Below are positions 27,516-38,732 of a stretch of DNA of 64,000 bases, one piece after another (within the stretch, counting starts at the first letter, position 1; every line of letters starts with the position of its first letter). The notes beneath the pieces are model-generated. The model was not told the origin of the DNA, did no database searches, and worked only from the letters and a program-made list of their open reading frames with translations. This DNA is from Calliopsis andreniformis (taxonomy: Eukaryota > Arthropoda > Insecta > Hymenoptera > Andrenidae): assembly GCF_051401765.1 (NCBI RefSeq), contig NW_027480422.1, forward strand, positions 19,486,001 through 19,550,000. Reading direction: 5' to 3'. The translations under genes and the position numbers were made by a program.

Positions 27516-28592
27516 CTTTCCTGTTATACGATGGAAAAACTGTTGCATTTTTATTGTATTTTATGCTTCTGGCGTTGTAATCAAAGTCCCTAACTATTCG
27601 ATCTGGTGGAGCAACGCCCTGGAGTTAAGCCTAGGTTGCCCGGAACATAGAAATGACCATAACTTTCACACTGTTTCCAAATATACACTATATACGATGG
27701 AAAAGCTGTTGTATTTATATTGTATTTTATGCTTCTGGCGTTGACTTCTTAGGTCATAACAATTCGATATGGTGGAACAACGCCCTAGAGTGAAGCCTAT
27801 GTTGCCTGGAACGTAGAAATGACCATAACTTTCAAACTGGTTGCAATTATTCGTTTTATACAATGGAAAAACTGTTCTATTTATTTTGTAGTATATGCTT
27901 CGCGCGTTGACTTCTAAGGCCGTAACTATTTGATCTGGTGGAGCAACGCTCTTGAGTGAAGCCTAGGTTGCCCGGAACGTAGAAATGACCATTACCTTAA
28001 CACGACTTGCAATTATACATTTTATACGATGGAAAAACTGTTGTACTCATGTTGTATTTTATTCTTCTAGCGTTGAATTCTAAGTCCCTAGCTTTCGATC
28101 TTGTGGAGCAGCGCCCTAGTGTGATGCCTAGGTTATCCGGAACATAGAAATGACCAGTACTTTCACACTGGTTGTAGCTTTCCTGTTATGCGATGGTAAA
28201 ACTGTTGCATTTTTACTGTATTTTATGCTTCTGGCGTTGTATTCAAAGTCCCTAACTATTCGATCTGGTGGAGCAACGCCCTGGAGTTAAGCCTAGGTTG
28301 CCCGGAACGTAGAAATGACCATAACTTTCACACTGTTTGCAATCGTTCACTTTATACGATGGAAAAGCTGTTGTATTTATATTGTATTTTCTGCTTCTGG
28401 AGTTGACTTCTAAGGCCGTAGCTATTCGACGTTGTGGAGCAACGCCCAAGAGTGAAACCTAGGTTGCCCGGAACGTAGAAATGACCATTACTTTCACACA
28501 GGTTGCAATTATTCCTTTTATCCGATGGAAAAACTGGTGAATCTTTATTGTATTTTATGCTTCTGGCGTTAGATTCTAAGTCCCTAACTATG
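27516..28592 (+). repeat. Spacer of 6.5 monomers between the duplicated arms
   Basis: Satellite monomers of the same family, but made of pieces found elsewhere: 27662-28093 matches 24678-25109, and 28094-28480 matches 23953-24340 and about 15995-16380. No gene. Confidence 0.75.
27662..28093 (+). repeat. 432-bp patch, copy 2
   Basis: Partner of 24678-25109, lying between the two arms of the 21-mer duplication. It ends at CTAGCT, where it joins a block starting TTCGATCTTGTGGAGCAGCG that is also found near 15995 and 23953. Confidence 0.82.
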
Positions 28593-30995
28593 CGATCTGG
28601 TGGAGCAACACCCTAGAGTGAAGCCTAGGTTACCCGGAACGTAGAAATGACCAGTACTTTCACACTGGTTGCAGTTATTCCTGTTATAGGATGGAAAAAC
28701 TGTTGCAATTTTATTGTATTTTATGCTACTGGCGCTGACTCCTAAGTCTCTAGCTATTCGATCTGGTGGTGCAAGGCCCTAGAGCGAAGCCTAGGTTGCC
28801 CGGAACGTGGAAATGACCATAACTTTAACACTGGTTGCAATTATTCCTGTTATACTATAGAAAAACTGTTGCATTTTTATAGTATTTTATGCTTCTGGCG
28901 TTAAATTCTAAGTCCCTAACTATGCGATCTGGTGGAGCAACGCCCTACAGTTAAGCAAAGGTTGCCCGGAACGTAGAAATGACCTTTGCTTTCACACTCT
29001 TTGCATATATACATAATATACGACGGAAAAGCTGTTGTATTTATATTGTATTTTATGCATCTGGCGTTGGCTACTTAGGCCCTAACTATTCGATCTGGTG
29101 CAACAACGCCCTAGAGTGAAGCCTAGGTCGCCCGCAACGTAGAAATGACCATAACTTTCACACTGGTTGCAATTATTCGTTTTATACAATGGAAAAACTG
29201 TTCTATTTATTTTGTATTTTATGCTTCGGGCGTTGACGTCTAAGGCCCTAACTATTCGATCTGGTGAAGCAACGCTCTAGAGTGAACCATAGGTTGCCCG
29301 GAAAGTAGAAATGACCATTACCTTCACACTGCTTGCTGTTATACATTTTATGCGATGGAAAAACTGTTGTACATATGGTGTATTATATTCTTCTGGCGCT
29401 GAATTCTATGTCCCTAGCTATTCGATCTGGTGGACCGATGCCCTAGAGTGAAGCCTAGGTTACCCGGAACATGGAAATCACTAGTGCTTTCACACTGGTT
29501 GCAGCTTTCCAGTTATACGATGGAAAAACTGTTGCATTTTTATTGTGTTTCATGCTTCAGGCGTTGTACTCAAAGTCCCTAACTAATCGATCTGGTGGAG
29601 CAACGCCCTGGAGTTAAGCCTAGGTTGCCCGGAACGTAGAAATGAGCATAACTTTCACACTGGTTGCAATTATTCGTTTTATACAATGGAAAAACTGTTC
29701 TATTTATTTTGTATTTTATGCTTCGGGCGTTGACGTCTAAGGCCCTAACTATTCGATCTGGTGAAGCAACGCTCTAGAGTGAAGCATAGGTTGCCCGGAA
29801 CGTAGAAATGACCATTACCTTCACACTGCTTGCTGTTATACATTTTATACGATGGAAAAACTGTTGTACATATGGTGTATTATATTCTACTGGCGCTGAA
29901 TTCTATGTCCCTAGCTATTCGATCTGGTGGACCTATGCCCTAGAGTGAAGCCTAGGTTACCCGGAACATAGAAATGACTAGTGCTTTCACACTGGTTGCA
30001 GCTTTCCAGTTATACGATGGAAAAACTGTTGCATTTTTATTGTATTTTATGCTTCAGGCGTTGTACTCAAAGTCCCTAACTAATCTATCTGGTGGAGCAA
30101 CGCCCTGGAGTTAAGCCTAGGTTGCCGGAAGGTAGAAATGACCATAACTTTCACACTGTTTGCAATCATTCATATTATACGATGGAAAAGCTGTTGTATT
30201 TATATTGTATTTTATGCTTCTGGAGTTGACTTCTAAGGCCGTAGCTATTCGGCGTGGTGGAGCAACGCCCAAGAGTGAAACCTAGGTTGCCGGGAACGGA
30301 GAAATGACCATTACTTTCACACTGTTTGCAATTATTCATATTATACAGTGGAAAAACTGTTGTATTTATATTGTATTTTATGCTTCTGGCATTGACTTCT
30401 AAGGCCCTAACTATTCGATGTGGTGGAGGAACGCCCAAGAGTGAAGCCTAGGTTGCCCGGAACGTAGAAGTGACCATAGGCTTCACACTGGTTGCAATTA
30501 TTCCTGTTATACAAGGGAAAAACTGTTGTATTTATATTGTATATTATGCTTCTGGCGTTGACTTCATAGGCCCTAGCTATTCGATCTGGTGGAGCAACGC
30601 CCTGGAGTTAAGCCTAGGTTGCCCGGAACGTAGAAATGACCATAACTTTCACACTGGTTGCAATTATTCGTTTTATACAATGGAAAAACTATTCTATTTA
30701 TTTTGTATTTTATGCTTCGGGCGTTGACATCTAAGGCCCTAACTAATCGATCTGGTGCAGCGACGCTCTAGAATGAAGCCTAGGTTGCCCGGAACGTAGA
30801 AATGACCAGTACCTTCACACTGCTTGCAATTATACATTTTATACGATGGAAAAACTGTGCTACTTATGTTGTATTTTATTCTTCTGGCGTTGAATTCTAA
30901 GTCCATAGCTATTCGATCTGGTGGAGCTACGCCCTAGAGTGAAGCCTAGGTTACCCGGAACATAGAAATGACCAGTACTTTCACACTGGTTGCAG
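28593..30995 (+). repeat. 21-mer-spaced duplication, arm 2 (2,403 bp)
   Basis: Partner of 25113-27515. Downstream of 30995 it changes from the GCAGCTTTCC to the GCAGGTTTCC monomer type and follows the 16700-17500 family. Confidence 0.9.
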
Positions 30996-33194
30996 GTTTC
31001 CTGTTATACGATGGAAAAACTGTTGCATTTTTATTGTATTTTATGCTTCTGGCGTCGTATTCAAAGTCCCTATCTATTCGATCTGCTGCAGCAGCGCCCT
31101 GGAGTTAAGCCTAGGTTGCCCGGAACGTAGAAATGACCTTTACCTTCACACTGCTTGCTGTTATAAATTTTATACGATGGAAAAACTGTTGTATTTATAT
31201 TGTATTTTATGCTTCTGGAGTTGACTTCTAAGGCCGTAGCTATTCGGCGTGGTGGAGCAACGCCCATGAGTGAAACCTAGGTTGCCGGGAACGCAGAAAT
31301 GACCATTACTTTCACACTGTTTGCAAATATTCATATTATACAGTGGAAAAACTGTGGTACTTATGTTGTAGTTTATTCTTCTGGCGTTGAATTCTAAGTC
31401 CCTAACTATTCGATCTGGTGGAGCAACGCCCTGGAGTTAAGCCTAGGTTGCCCGGAACGTAGAAATGACCATAACTTTCACACTGGTTGCAATTATTCGT
31501 TTTATACAATGGAAAAACTGTTCTATTTATTTTGTATTTTATGCATCGGGCGTTTTCATCTAAGGCCCTAACTACTCGATCTGGTGCAGCAACGCTCTAA
31601 AGTGAAGCCTAGGTTGCCCGGAACGTAGAAATGACCATTACCTTCACACTGCTTGCAATTATACATTCTATACAATGGAAAAACTGTGGTACTTATGTTG
31701 TATTTTATTCTTCTGGCGTTGAATTCTAAGTCCATAGCTATTCGATCTGGTGGAGCTACGCCCTAGAGTGAAGCCTAGGTTACCCGGAACATAGAAATGA
31801 CCAGTACTTTCACACTGGTTGCAGGTTTCCTGTTATACGATGGAAAAACTGTTGCATTTTTATTGTATTTTATGCTTCTGGCGTCGTATTCAAAGTCCCT
31901 ATCTATTCGATCTGGTGGAGCAACGCCCTGGAGTTAAGCCTAGGTTGCCCGGAACGTAGAAATGACCATAACTTTCACACTGTTTGCAATCATTCATATT
32001 ATACGATGGAAAAGCTGTTGTATTTATATTGTATTTTATGCTTCTGGAGTTGACTTCTAAGGCCGTAGCTATTCGGTGTGGTGGAGCAACGCCCAAGAGT
32101 GAAACCTAGGTTGCCGGGAACGCAGAAATGACCATTACTTTCACACTGTTTGCAATTATTCATATTATACAGTGGAAAAACTGTTGTATTTATATTGTAT
32201 TTTATGCTTCTGGCATTGACTTCTAAGGCCCTAACTATTCGATGTGGTGGAGGAACGCCCTAGAGTGAAGCCTAGGTTTCCCGGAACGTAGAAATGACCA
32301 TTACCTTCACAATGTTTGCGATTATTCATTTTATACGATGGTAAAACTGTTGTACTTATGTTGTATTTTATTCTACTGGCGTTGAATTCTAAGTCCCTAG
32401 CTATTCGACCTGGTGGAGCAACGCCCTAGAGTGAAGCCTAGGTTCCCCGGAACGTAGAAATGACCAGTACTTTCACACTGGTTGCAGTTATTCCTGTTAT
32501 AGGATGGAAAAACTGTTGCATTTTTATTGTATATTATGCTACTGGCGCTGACTTCTAAGTCTCTAGCTATTCGATCTGGTAGTGCAAGGCCCTAGAGCGA
32601 AGCCTAGGTTACCCGGAACGTGGAAATGACCATAACTTTAACACTGGTTGCAATTATTCCTGTTATACTATAGAAAAACTGTTGCATTTTTATAGTATTT
32701 TATGCTTCTGGCGTTAAATTCTATGTCCCTAACTATGCGATCTGGTGGAACAACGCCCTACAGTTAAGCAAAGGTTGCCCGGAACGTAGAAATGGCCTTT
32801 GCTTTCACACACTTTGCATATATACATTATATACGACGGAAAAGCTGTTGTATTTATATTGTATTTTATGCATCTGGCGTTGGCTACTCAGGCCCTAACT
32901 ATTCGATCTGGTGCAACAACGCCCTAGAGTGAAGCCTAGGTCGCCCGGAACGAAGAAATGACCATTACCTTCACACTGCTTGCAATTATACATTCTATAC
33001 AATGGAAAAACTGTGGTACTTATGTTGTATTTTATTCTTCTGGCGTTGAATTCTAAGTCCATAGCTATTCGATCTGGTGGAGCTACGCCCTAGAGTGAAG
33101 CCTAGGTTACCCGGAACATAGAAATGACCAGTACTTTCACACTGGTTGCAGGTTTCCTGTTATACGATGGAAAAACTGTTGCATGTTTATTGTA

Positions 33195-33641
33195 TTTTAT
33201 GCTTCTGGCGTTGTAATCAAAGTCCCTAACTATTCGATCTGGTGGAGCAACGCCCTGGAGTTGAGCCTAGGTTGCCCGGAACGTAGAAATGACCATAACT
33301 TTCACACTGTTTGCAATCATTCATTTTATACGATGGAAAAACTGTTGTATTTATACTGTATTTTATGCTTCTGGAGTTGACTTCTAAGGCCGTAGCTATT
33401 CGGCGTGGTGGAGCAACGCCCAAGAGTGAAACCTAGGTTGCCCGGAACGTGGAAATGACCATTACTTTCACACTGGTTGCAATTATTCCTTTTATACGAT
33501 GGAAAAACTGTTGTATTTTTATTGTATTTTATGCTTCTGGCGTTGACTTCTAAGTCCCTAGCTATTCGATCTGGTGGTGCAAGGCCCTAGAGTGAAGCCT
33601 AGGTTACCGGGTACATAGGAATGACCAGTACTTTCACACTG
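33195..33641 (+). repeat. 14-mer HOR block, copy 1
   Basis: About 2.7 monomers, offset 2,322 bp to 35517-35963. Only a few substitutions were seen (for example TACTGTAT is shared, GAAAAAC/GAAAAGC differs). Confidence 0.78.
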
Positions 33642-35516
33642 GCTGCAGTTATTCCTGTTATACGATGGAAAAACTGTTGCATTTTTATTGTATTTTATGC
33701 CTCTGGCGTTGACTTCTAAGTCCCTAACTATTCGATCGGGTGGAGCAAGGCCCTAGAGCGAAGCCTAGGTTGCCGGGAACGTAGAAATGACCTGTACTTT
33801 CACACTGGTTGCAATTACTCCTGTTATACTATGCAAAAACAGTTGCATTTTTATTGTATTTTATGCCTCTGGCGTTGACATCTAAGGCCCTAACTATTCG
33901 ATCTGGTGCAGCGACGCTCTAGAGTGAAGCCTAGGTTGCCCAGAACGTAGAAATGACCATTACCTTCACACTGCTTGCAATTATACATTTTATACGATGG
34001 AAAAACTGTGGTACTTATGCTGTATTTTATTCTTCTGGCGTTGAATTCTAAGTCCATAGCTATTCGATCTGGTGGAGTTACGCCCTAGAGTGAAGCCTAG
34101 GTTACCCGGAACATAGAAATGACCAGTACTTTCACACTGGTTGCAGCTTTCCTGTTATACGATGGAAAAACTGTTGCATTTTTATTGTATTTTATGCTTC
34201 TGGCGTTGTAATCAAAGTCCCTAACTATTCGATCTGGTGGAGCAACGCCCTGGAGTTAAGCCTAGGTTGCCCGGAACGTAGAAATGACCATAACTTTCAC
34301 ACTGGTTGCAATTATTCGTTTTATACAATGGAAAAACTGTTCTATTTATTTTGTATTTTATGCTTCGGGCGTTTTCATCTAAGGCCCTAACTATTCGATC
34401 TGGTGCAGCAACGCTCTAGAGTGAAGCCTAGGTTGCCCGGAACGTAGAAATGACCATTACCTTCACACTGCTTGCAATTATACATTCTATACAATGGAAA
34501 AACTGAGGTACTTATGTTGTACTTTATTCTTCTGGCGTTGAATGCTAAGTCCATAGCTATTCGATCTGGTGGGGCTACGCCCTAGAGTGAAGCCTAGGTT
34601 ACCCGGAACATAGAAATGACCAGTACTTTCACTCTGGTTGCAGCTTTCCTGTTATACGATGGAAAAACTGTTGCATTTTTATTGTATTTTATGCTTCTGG
34701 CGTCGTATTCAAAGTCCCTATCTATTCGATCTGGTGGAGCAACGCCCTGGAGTTAAGCCTAGGTTGCCCGGAACGTAGAAATGACCATAACATACACACT
34801 GTTTGCAATCATTCCTATTATACGATGGAAAAGCTGTTGTATTTATATTGTATTTTAAGCTTCTGGAGTTGACTTCTAAGGCCGTAGCTATTCGGTGTGG
34901 TGGTGCAGGGCCCTAGAGCGAAGCCTAGGTTGCCCGGAACGTGGAAATGACCATAACTTTAACACTGGTTGCAATTATTCCTGTTATACTATAGAAAAAC
35001 TGTTGCATTTTTATAGTATTTTATGCTCCTGGCGTTAAATTCTAAGTCCCTAACTATACGATCTGGTGGAGCAACGCCCTACAGTTAAGCAAAGGTTGCC
35101 CGGAACGTAGAAATGACCATAACTTTCACACTGTTTGCAATCATTCATTTTATGCGATGGAAAAGCTGTTGTACATATGGTGTATTATATTCTTCTGGCG
35201 CTGAATTCTATGTCCCTAGCTGTTGGATCTGGTGGAGCAACGCCCTGGAGTGAAGCCTAGGTGACCGGGAACATAGAAATGACCAGTACTTTCACACTGG
35301 TTGCAGTTATTCCTGTTATACGATGGAAAAACTGTTGCATTTTTATTGTATTTTATGCCTCTGGCGTTGACTTCTAAGTCCCTGGCTATTCGATCCGGTG
35401 GAGCAAGGCCATAGAGCGAAGCCTAGGTTGCCCGGAACGTAGAAATGACCTGTACTTTCACACTGGTTGCAATTACTCCTGTTATACCATGCAAAAACTG
35501 TTGCATTTTTATTGTA

Positions 35517-35963
35517 TTTTATGCTTCTGGCGTTGTAATCAAAGTCCCTAACTATTCGATCTGGTGGAGCAACGCCCTGGAGTTAAGCCTAGGTTGCCCG
35601 GAACGTAGAAATGACCATAACTTTCACACTGTTTGCAATCATTCATTTTATACGATGGAAAAGCTGTTGTATTTATACTGTATTTTATGCTTCTGGAGTT
35701 GACTTCTAAGGCCGTAGCTATTCGGTGTGGTGGAGCAACGCCCAAGAGTGAAACCTAGGTTGCCCGGAACGTGGAAATGACCATTACTTTCACACTGGTT
35801 GCAATTATTCCTTTTATACGATGGAAAAACTGTTGTATTTTTATTGTATTTTATGCTTCTGGCGTTGACTTCTAAGTCCCTAGCTATTCGATCTGGTGGT
35901 GCAAGGCCCTAGAGTGAAGCCTAGGTTACCGGGAACATAGGAATGACCAGTACTTTCACACTG
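35517..35963 (+). repeat. 14-mer HOR block, copy 2
   Basis: Partner of 33195-33641. Immediately after it, the monomer at 35964-36120 switches to the GGAGTTGTTTTC / GGTGGACCAACG type otherwise seen in segment 2. Confidence 0.78.
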
Positions 35964-37403
35964 GTCGCAATTATTCTTTTCATACGATGGAAAAACTGAT
36001 GTATTTTTATTGCGTTTTATGTGTCTGGAGTTGTTTTCTCAGGCCCTAACAATTCGACCTGGTGGACCAACGCCCTAGAGTGAAGCCTAGGTTGCACGGA
36101 ACGTAGAAATGACCATAACTTTCACACTGGTTGCAATTATTCGTTTTATACAATGGAAAAACTGTTCTTTTTATTTTGTATTTTATGCTTCGGGCGTTGA
36201 CGTCTAAGGCCCTAACAATTCGATCTGGTGAAGCAACGCTCTAGAGTGAAGCCTAGGTTGCCCAGAACGTAGCAATGACCATTACCTTCACACTGCTTGC
36301 AATTATACATTTTATACGATGGAAAAACTGTTGTACTTATGTTGTATTTTATACTTCTGGCGTTGAATTCTAAGTCCCTAGCTATTCGATCTGGTGGACC
36401 AATGGCCTAGAGTGAAGCCTAGGTTACAAGGAAAATAGAAATGACCAGTGCGTTCACACTGGTTGCAGCTTTCCAGTTATACGATGGAAAAACTGTTGCA
36501 TTTTTATTGTATTTTATGCTTCTGGCGTTGTAATCAAAGTCCCTAACTATTCGATCTGGTGGAGCAACGCCCTGGAGTTAAGCCTAGGTTGACCGGAACG
36601 TAGAAATGACCATAACTTTCACACTGGTTGCAATTATTCGTTTTATACAATGGAAAAACTGTTCCATTTATTTTGTATTTTATGCTTCGGGCGTTGACAT
36701 CTAAGGCCCTAACTATTCGATCTGGTGCAGCAACGCTCTAGAGTGAAGCCTAGGTTGCCCGGAACGTAGAAATGACCATTACCTTCACACTGCTTGCAAT
36801 TATACATTCTATACAATGGAAAAACTGTGGTACTTATGTTGTATTTTATTCTTCTGGCGTTGAATTCTAAGTCCATAGCTATTCGATCTGGTGGAGCTAC
36901 GCCCTAGAGTGAAGCCTAGGTAACCCGGAACATAGAAATGACCAGTACTTTCACAGTGGTTGCAGCTTTCCTGTTATACGATGGAAATACTGTTGCATTT
37001 TTATTGTATTTTATGCCTCTGGCGTTGACATCTAAGGCCCTAACTATTCGATCTGGTGCAGCGACGCTCTAGAGTGAAGCCTAGGTTGCCCGGAACGTAG
37101 AAATGACCATTACCTTCACACTGCTTGCAATTATACATTCTATACAATGGAAAAACTGAGGTACTTATGTTGTACTTTATTCTTCTGGCGTTGAATTCTA
37201 AGTCCCTAGCTATTCGATATGGTGGTCCAACGCCCTAGAGTGAAGCCTAGGTTGCACGGAACGTAGAAATGCCCATTACTTTCACACTGGTTGTAATTAT
37301 TCCTGTTATACGATGGAATAGCTGTTGTATTTTTATTTTATTTTGTGCTTCTGGCGTTGACTTCTAAGGCCGTAGCTATTCGATGTGGTGGAGCAACGGC
37401 CTA
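35964..37403 (+). repeat. Array segment 4: mixed transition monomers
   Basis: About nine monomers in which single units of the segment 2 family (near 36000-36110 and 37200-37400) alternate with EcoRI-type units (36280-37200). I found no close multi-monomer partner elsewhere in the window. No gene. Confidence 0.7.
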
Positions 37404-38732
37404 GAGTGAAGCCTATGTTGCCCGGAACGTAGAAATGTCCATAACTTTCACACTGCTTGCAATTACTCCCGTTATACGATGGACATACTGTTTGACTTTT
37501 ATTGTACTTTATGCTTCTGGCGTAGACTTCTAAGACCCTATGTATTCGCTCTGGCGCAGCAATGACTCAGAGTGAAGTCTAGGATGCCCGGAACGTAGGA
37601 ATGGCCATTACTTTCACACTGGTTGCAATTTTCCGTTTTATACGATGGAAAAACTGCTGTACATATATCGTATTTTATGCTTCTGCCGCTGACTTCCTAG
37701 TCCCTAACTATTCGACCTGGTGGAACAACGCCCTAGAGTGAAGCCTAGATTGCCCGGAACGCAGAAATGACCATTACGTTCACGCTTGTTGCAATTATTC
37801 CTGTTATACGATGAAAAAACTGTTGTATTTTTATTTTATCTTTTACTTCTGGCGTTGACTTCTAATGCCCTAGCTATTCGATCTGGTGGAGCTACGCCCC
37901 AGGGTCAAGTCTAGGTTATCCGGAACGTAGAGGGGACTATTACTTTCACACTGGTTCCAATTATTCCTGTTATACGATGGAAAAACTGAAGTATGTTTAT
38001 TGTATTTTCTGCTTCTGGCGTTGAATTCTATGTCTCTAGCGATTCGATCTTGTAGGGCAATGCCCTCGAATGAAGCCTAGGTTACCCGGAACGTAGAAAT
38101 GACCAGTCCTTTCACACTGGTTGCAGTTATTCCTGTAATACGATGGAAAAACTGTTGAATTTACATTGTATTTTATGCTTCTGGCGTTGAATTCTAAGGC
38201 CCTATGTATTCGATCTGGTGGTGCAATGTGTCAGAGTTAAGTCTAGGATGCCCGGAACGTAGAAATGGCCATTACCTTAACACTGGTTGCAATTATCCGT
38301 TTTATACAATGGAGAATCTGTTGTATTTTTATTTTATCTTATGCTTCAGGCGTTGACTTCCAAGGTCGTAGCTATTCGATGTGGCGGAACAACGCCCTAC
38401 TGTGAAGCCTAGGTTGCCCGGAACGTGGTAATGACCATCTCTTTCACATTTGTTGCAATTATTCCCGGTATACGATGGAAAAACTGTTGTACTTTAATTG
38501 TATTTTAGGTTTCGGGCGTTGACTTCTAAGGCCGTAGCTAATCGATGTGGTGGGGCAACGCCCTGGAGTGAAGCCTAGGTTGCGCGGAACGTAGAAATGC
38601 CCATTTCTTTCACGCTGGTTGCAATTATTCCTTTTTTACGATGGAATAACTGCTCTATTTTTATTTTATTTTATTCTTCTGGCGTTGACTTCTAAGGCCC
38701 TAGCTATTCGATCTGGTGGAGCAACGCCCTAG
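37404..38732 (+). repeat. Super-repeat block P, copy 1
   Basis: Eight monomers (1,329 bp) matching P2 47359-48687 at an offset of 9,955 bp, with few substitutions. Marks include AAATGTCCATAAC, GACATACTGTTTGAC, TGGCGCAGCAATGACTC, CTGAAGTATG and TGGTGGTGCAATGTGTC. Block P also has two GAATTC monomers (near 38023 and 38187), rare in this half of the window. Confidence 0.92.

Larger units (their letters stand above)
30996..35963 (+). repeat. Array segment 3 tail: 14-mer repeat and older copies
   Basis: About 30 monomers. The stretch 31640-32270 resembles 15060-15690 and 17050-17680. Within the segment, 33195-33641 matches 35517-35963 at an offset of 2,322 bp (14-mer), with GGCGTTGTAATC and GGTGGTGCAAGG as shared marks. 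No gene. Confidence 0.78.
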
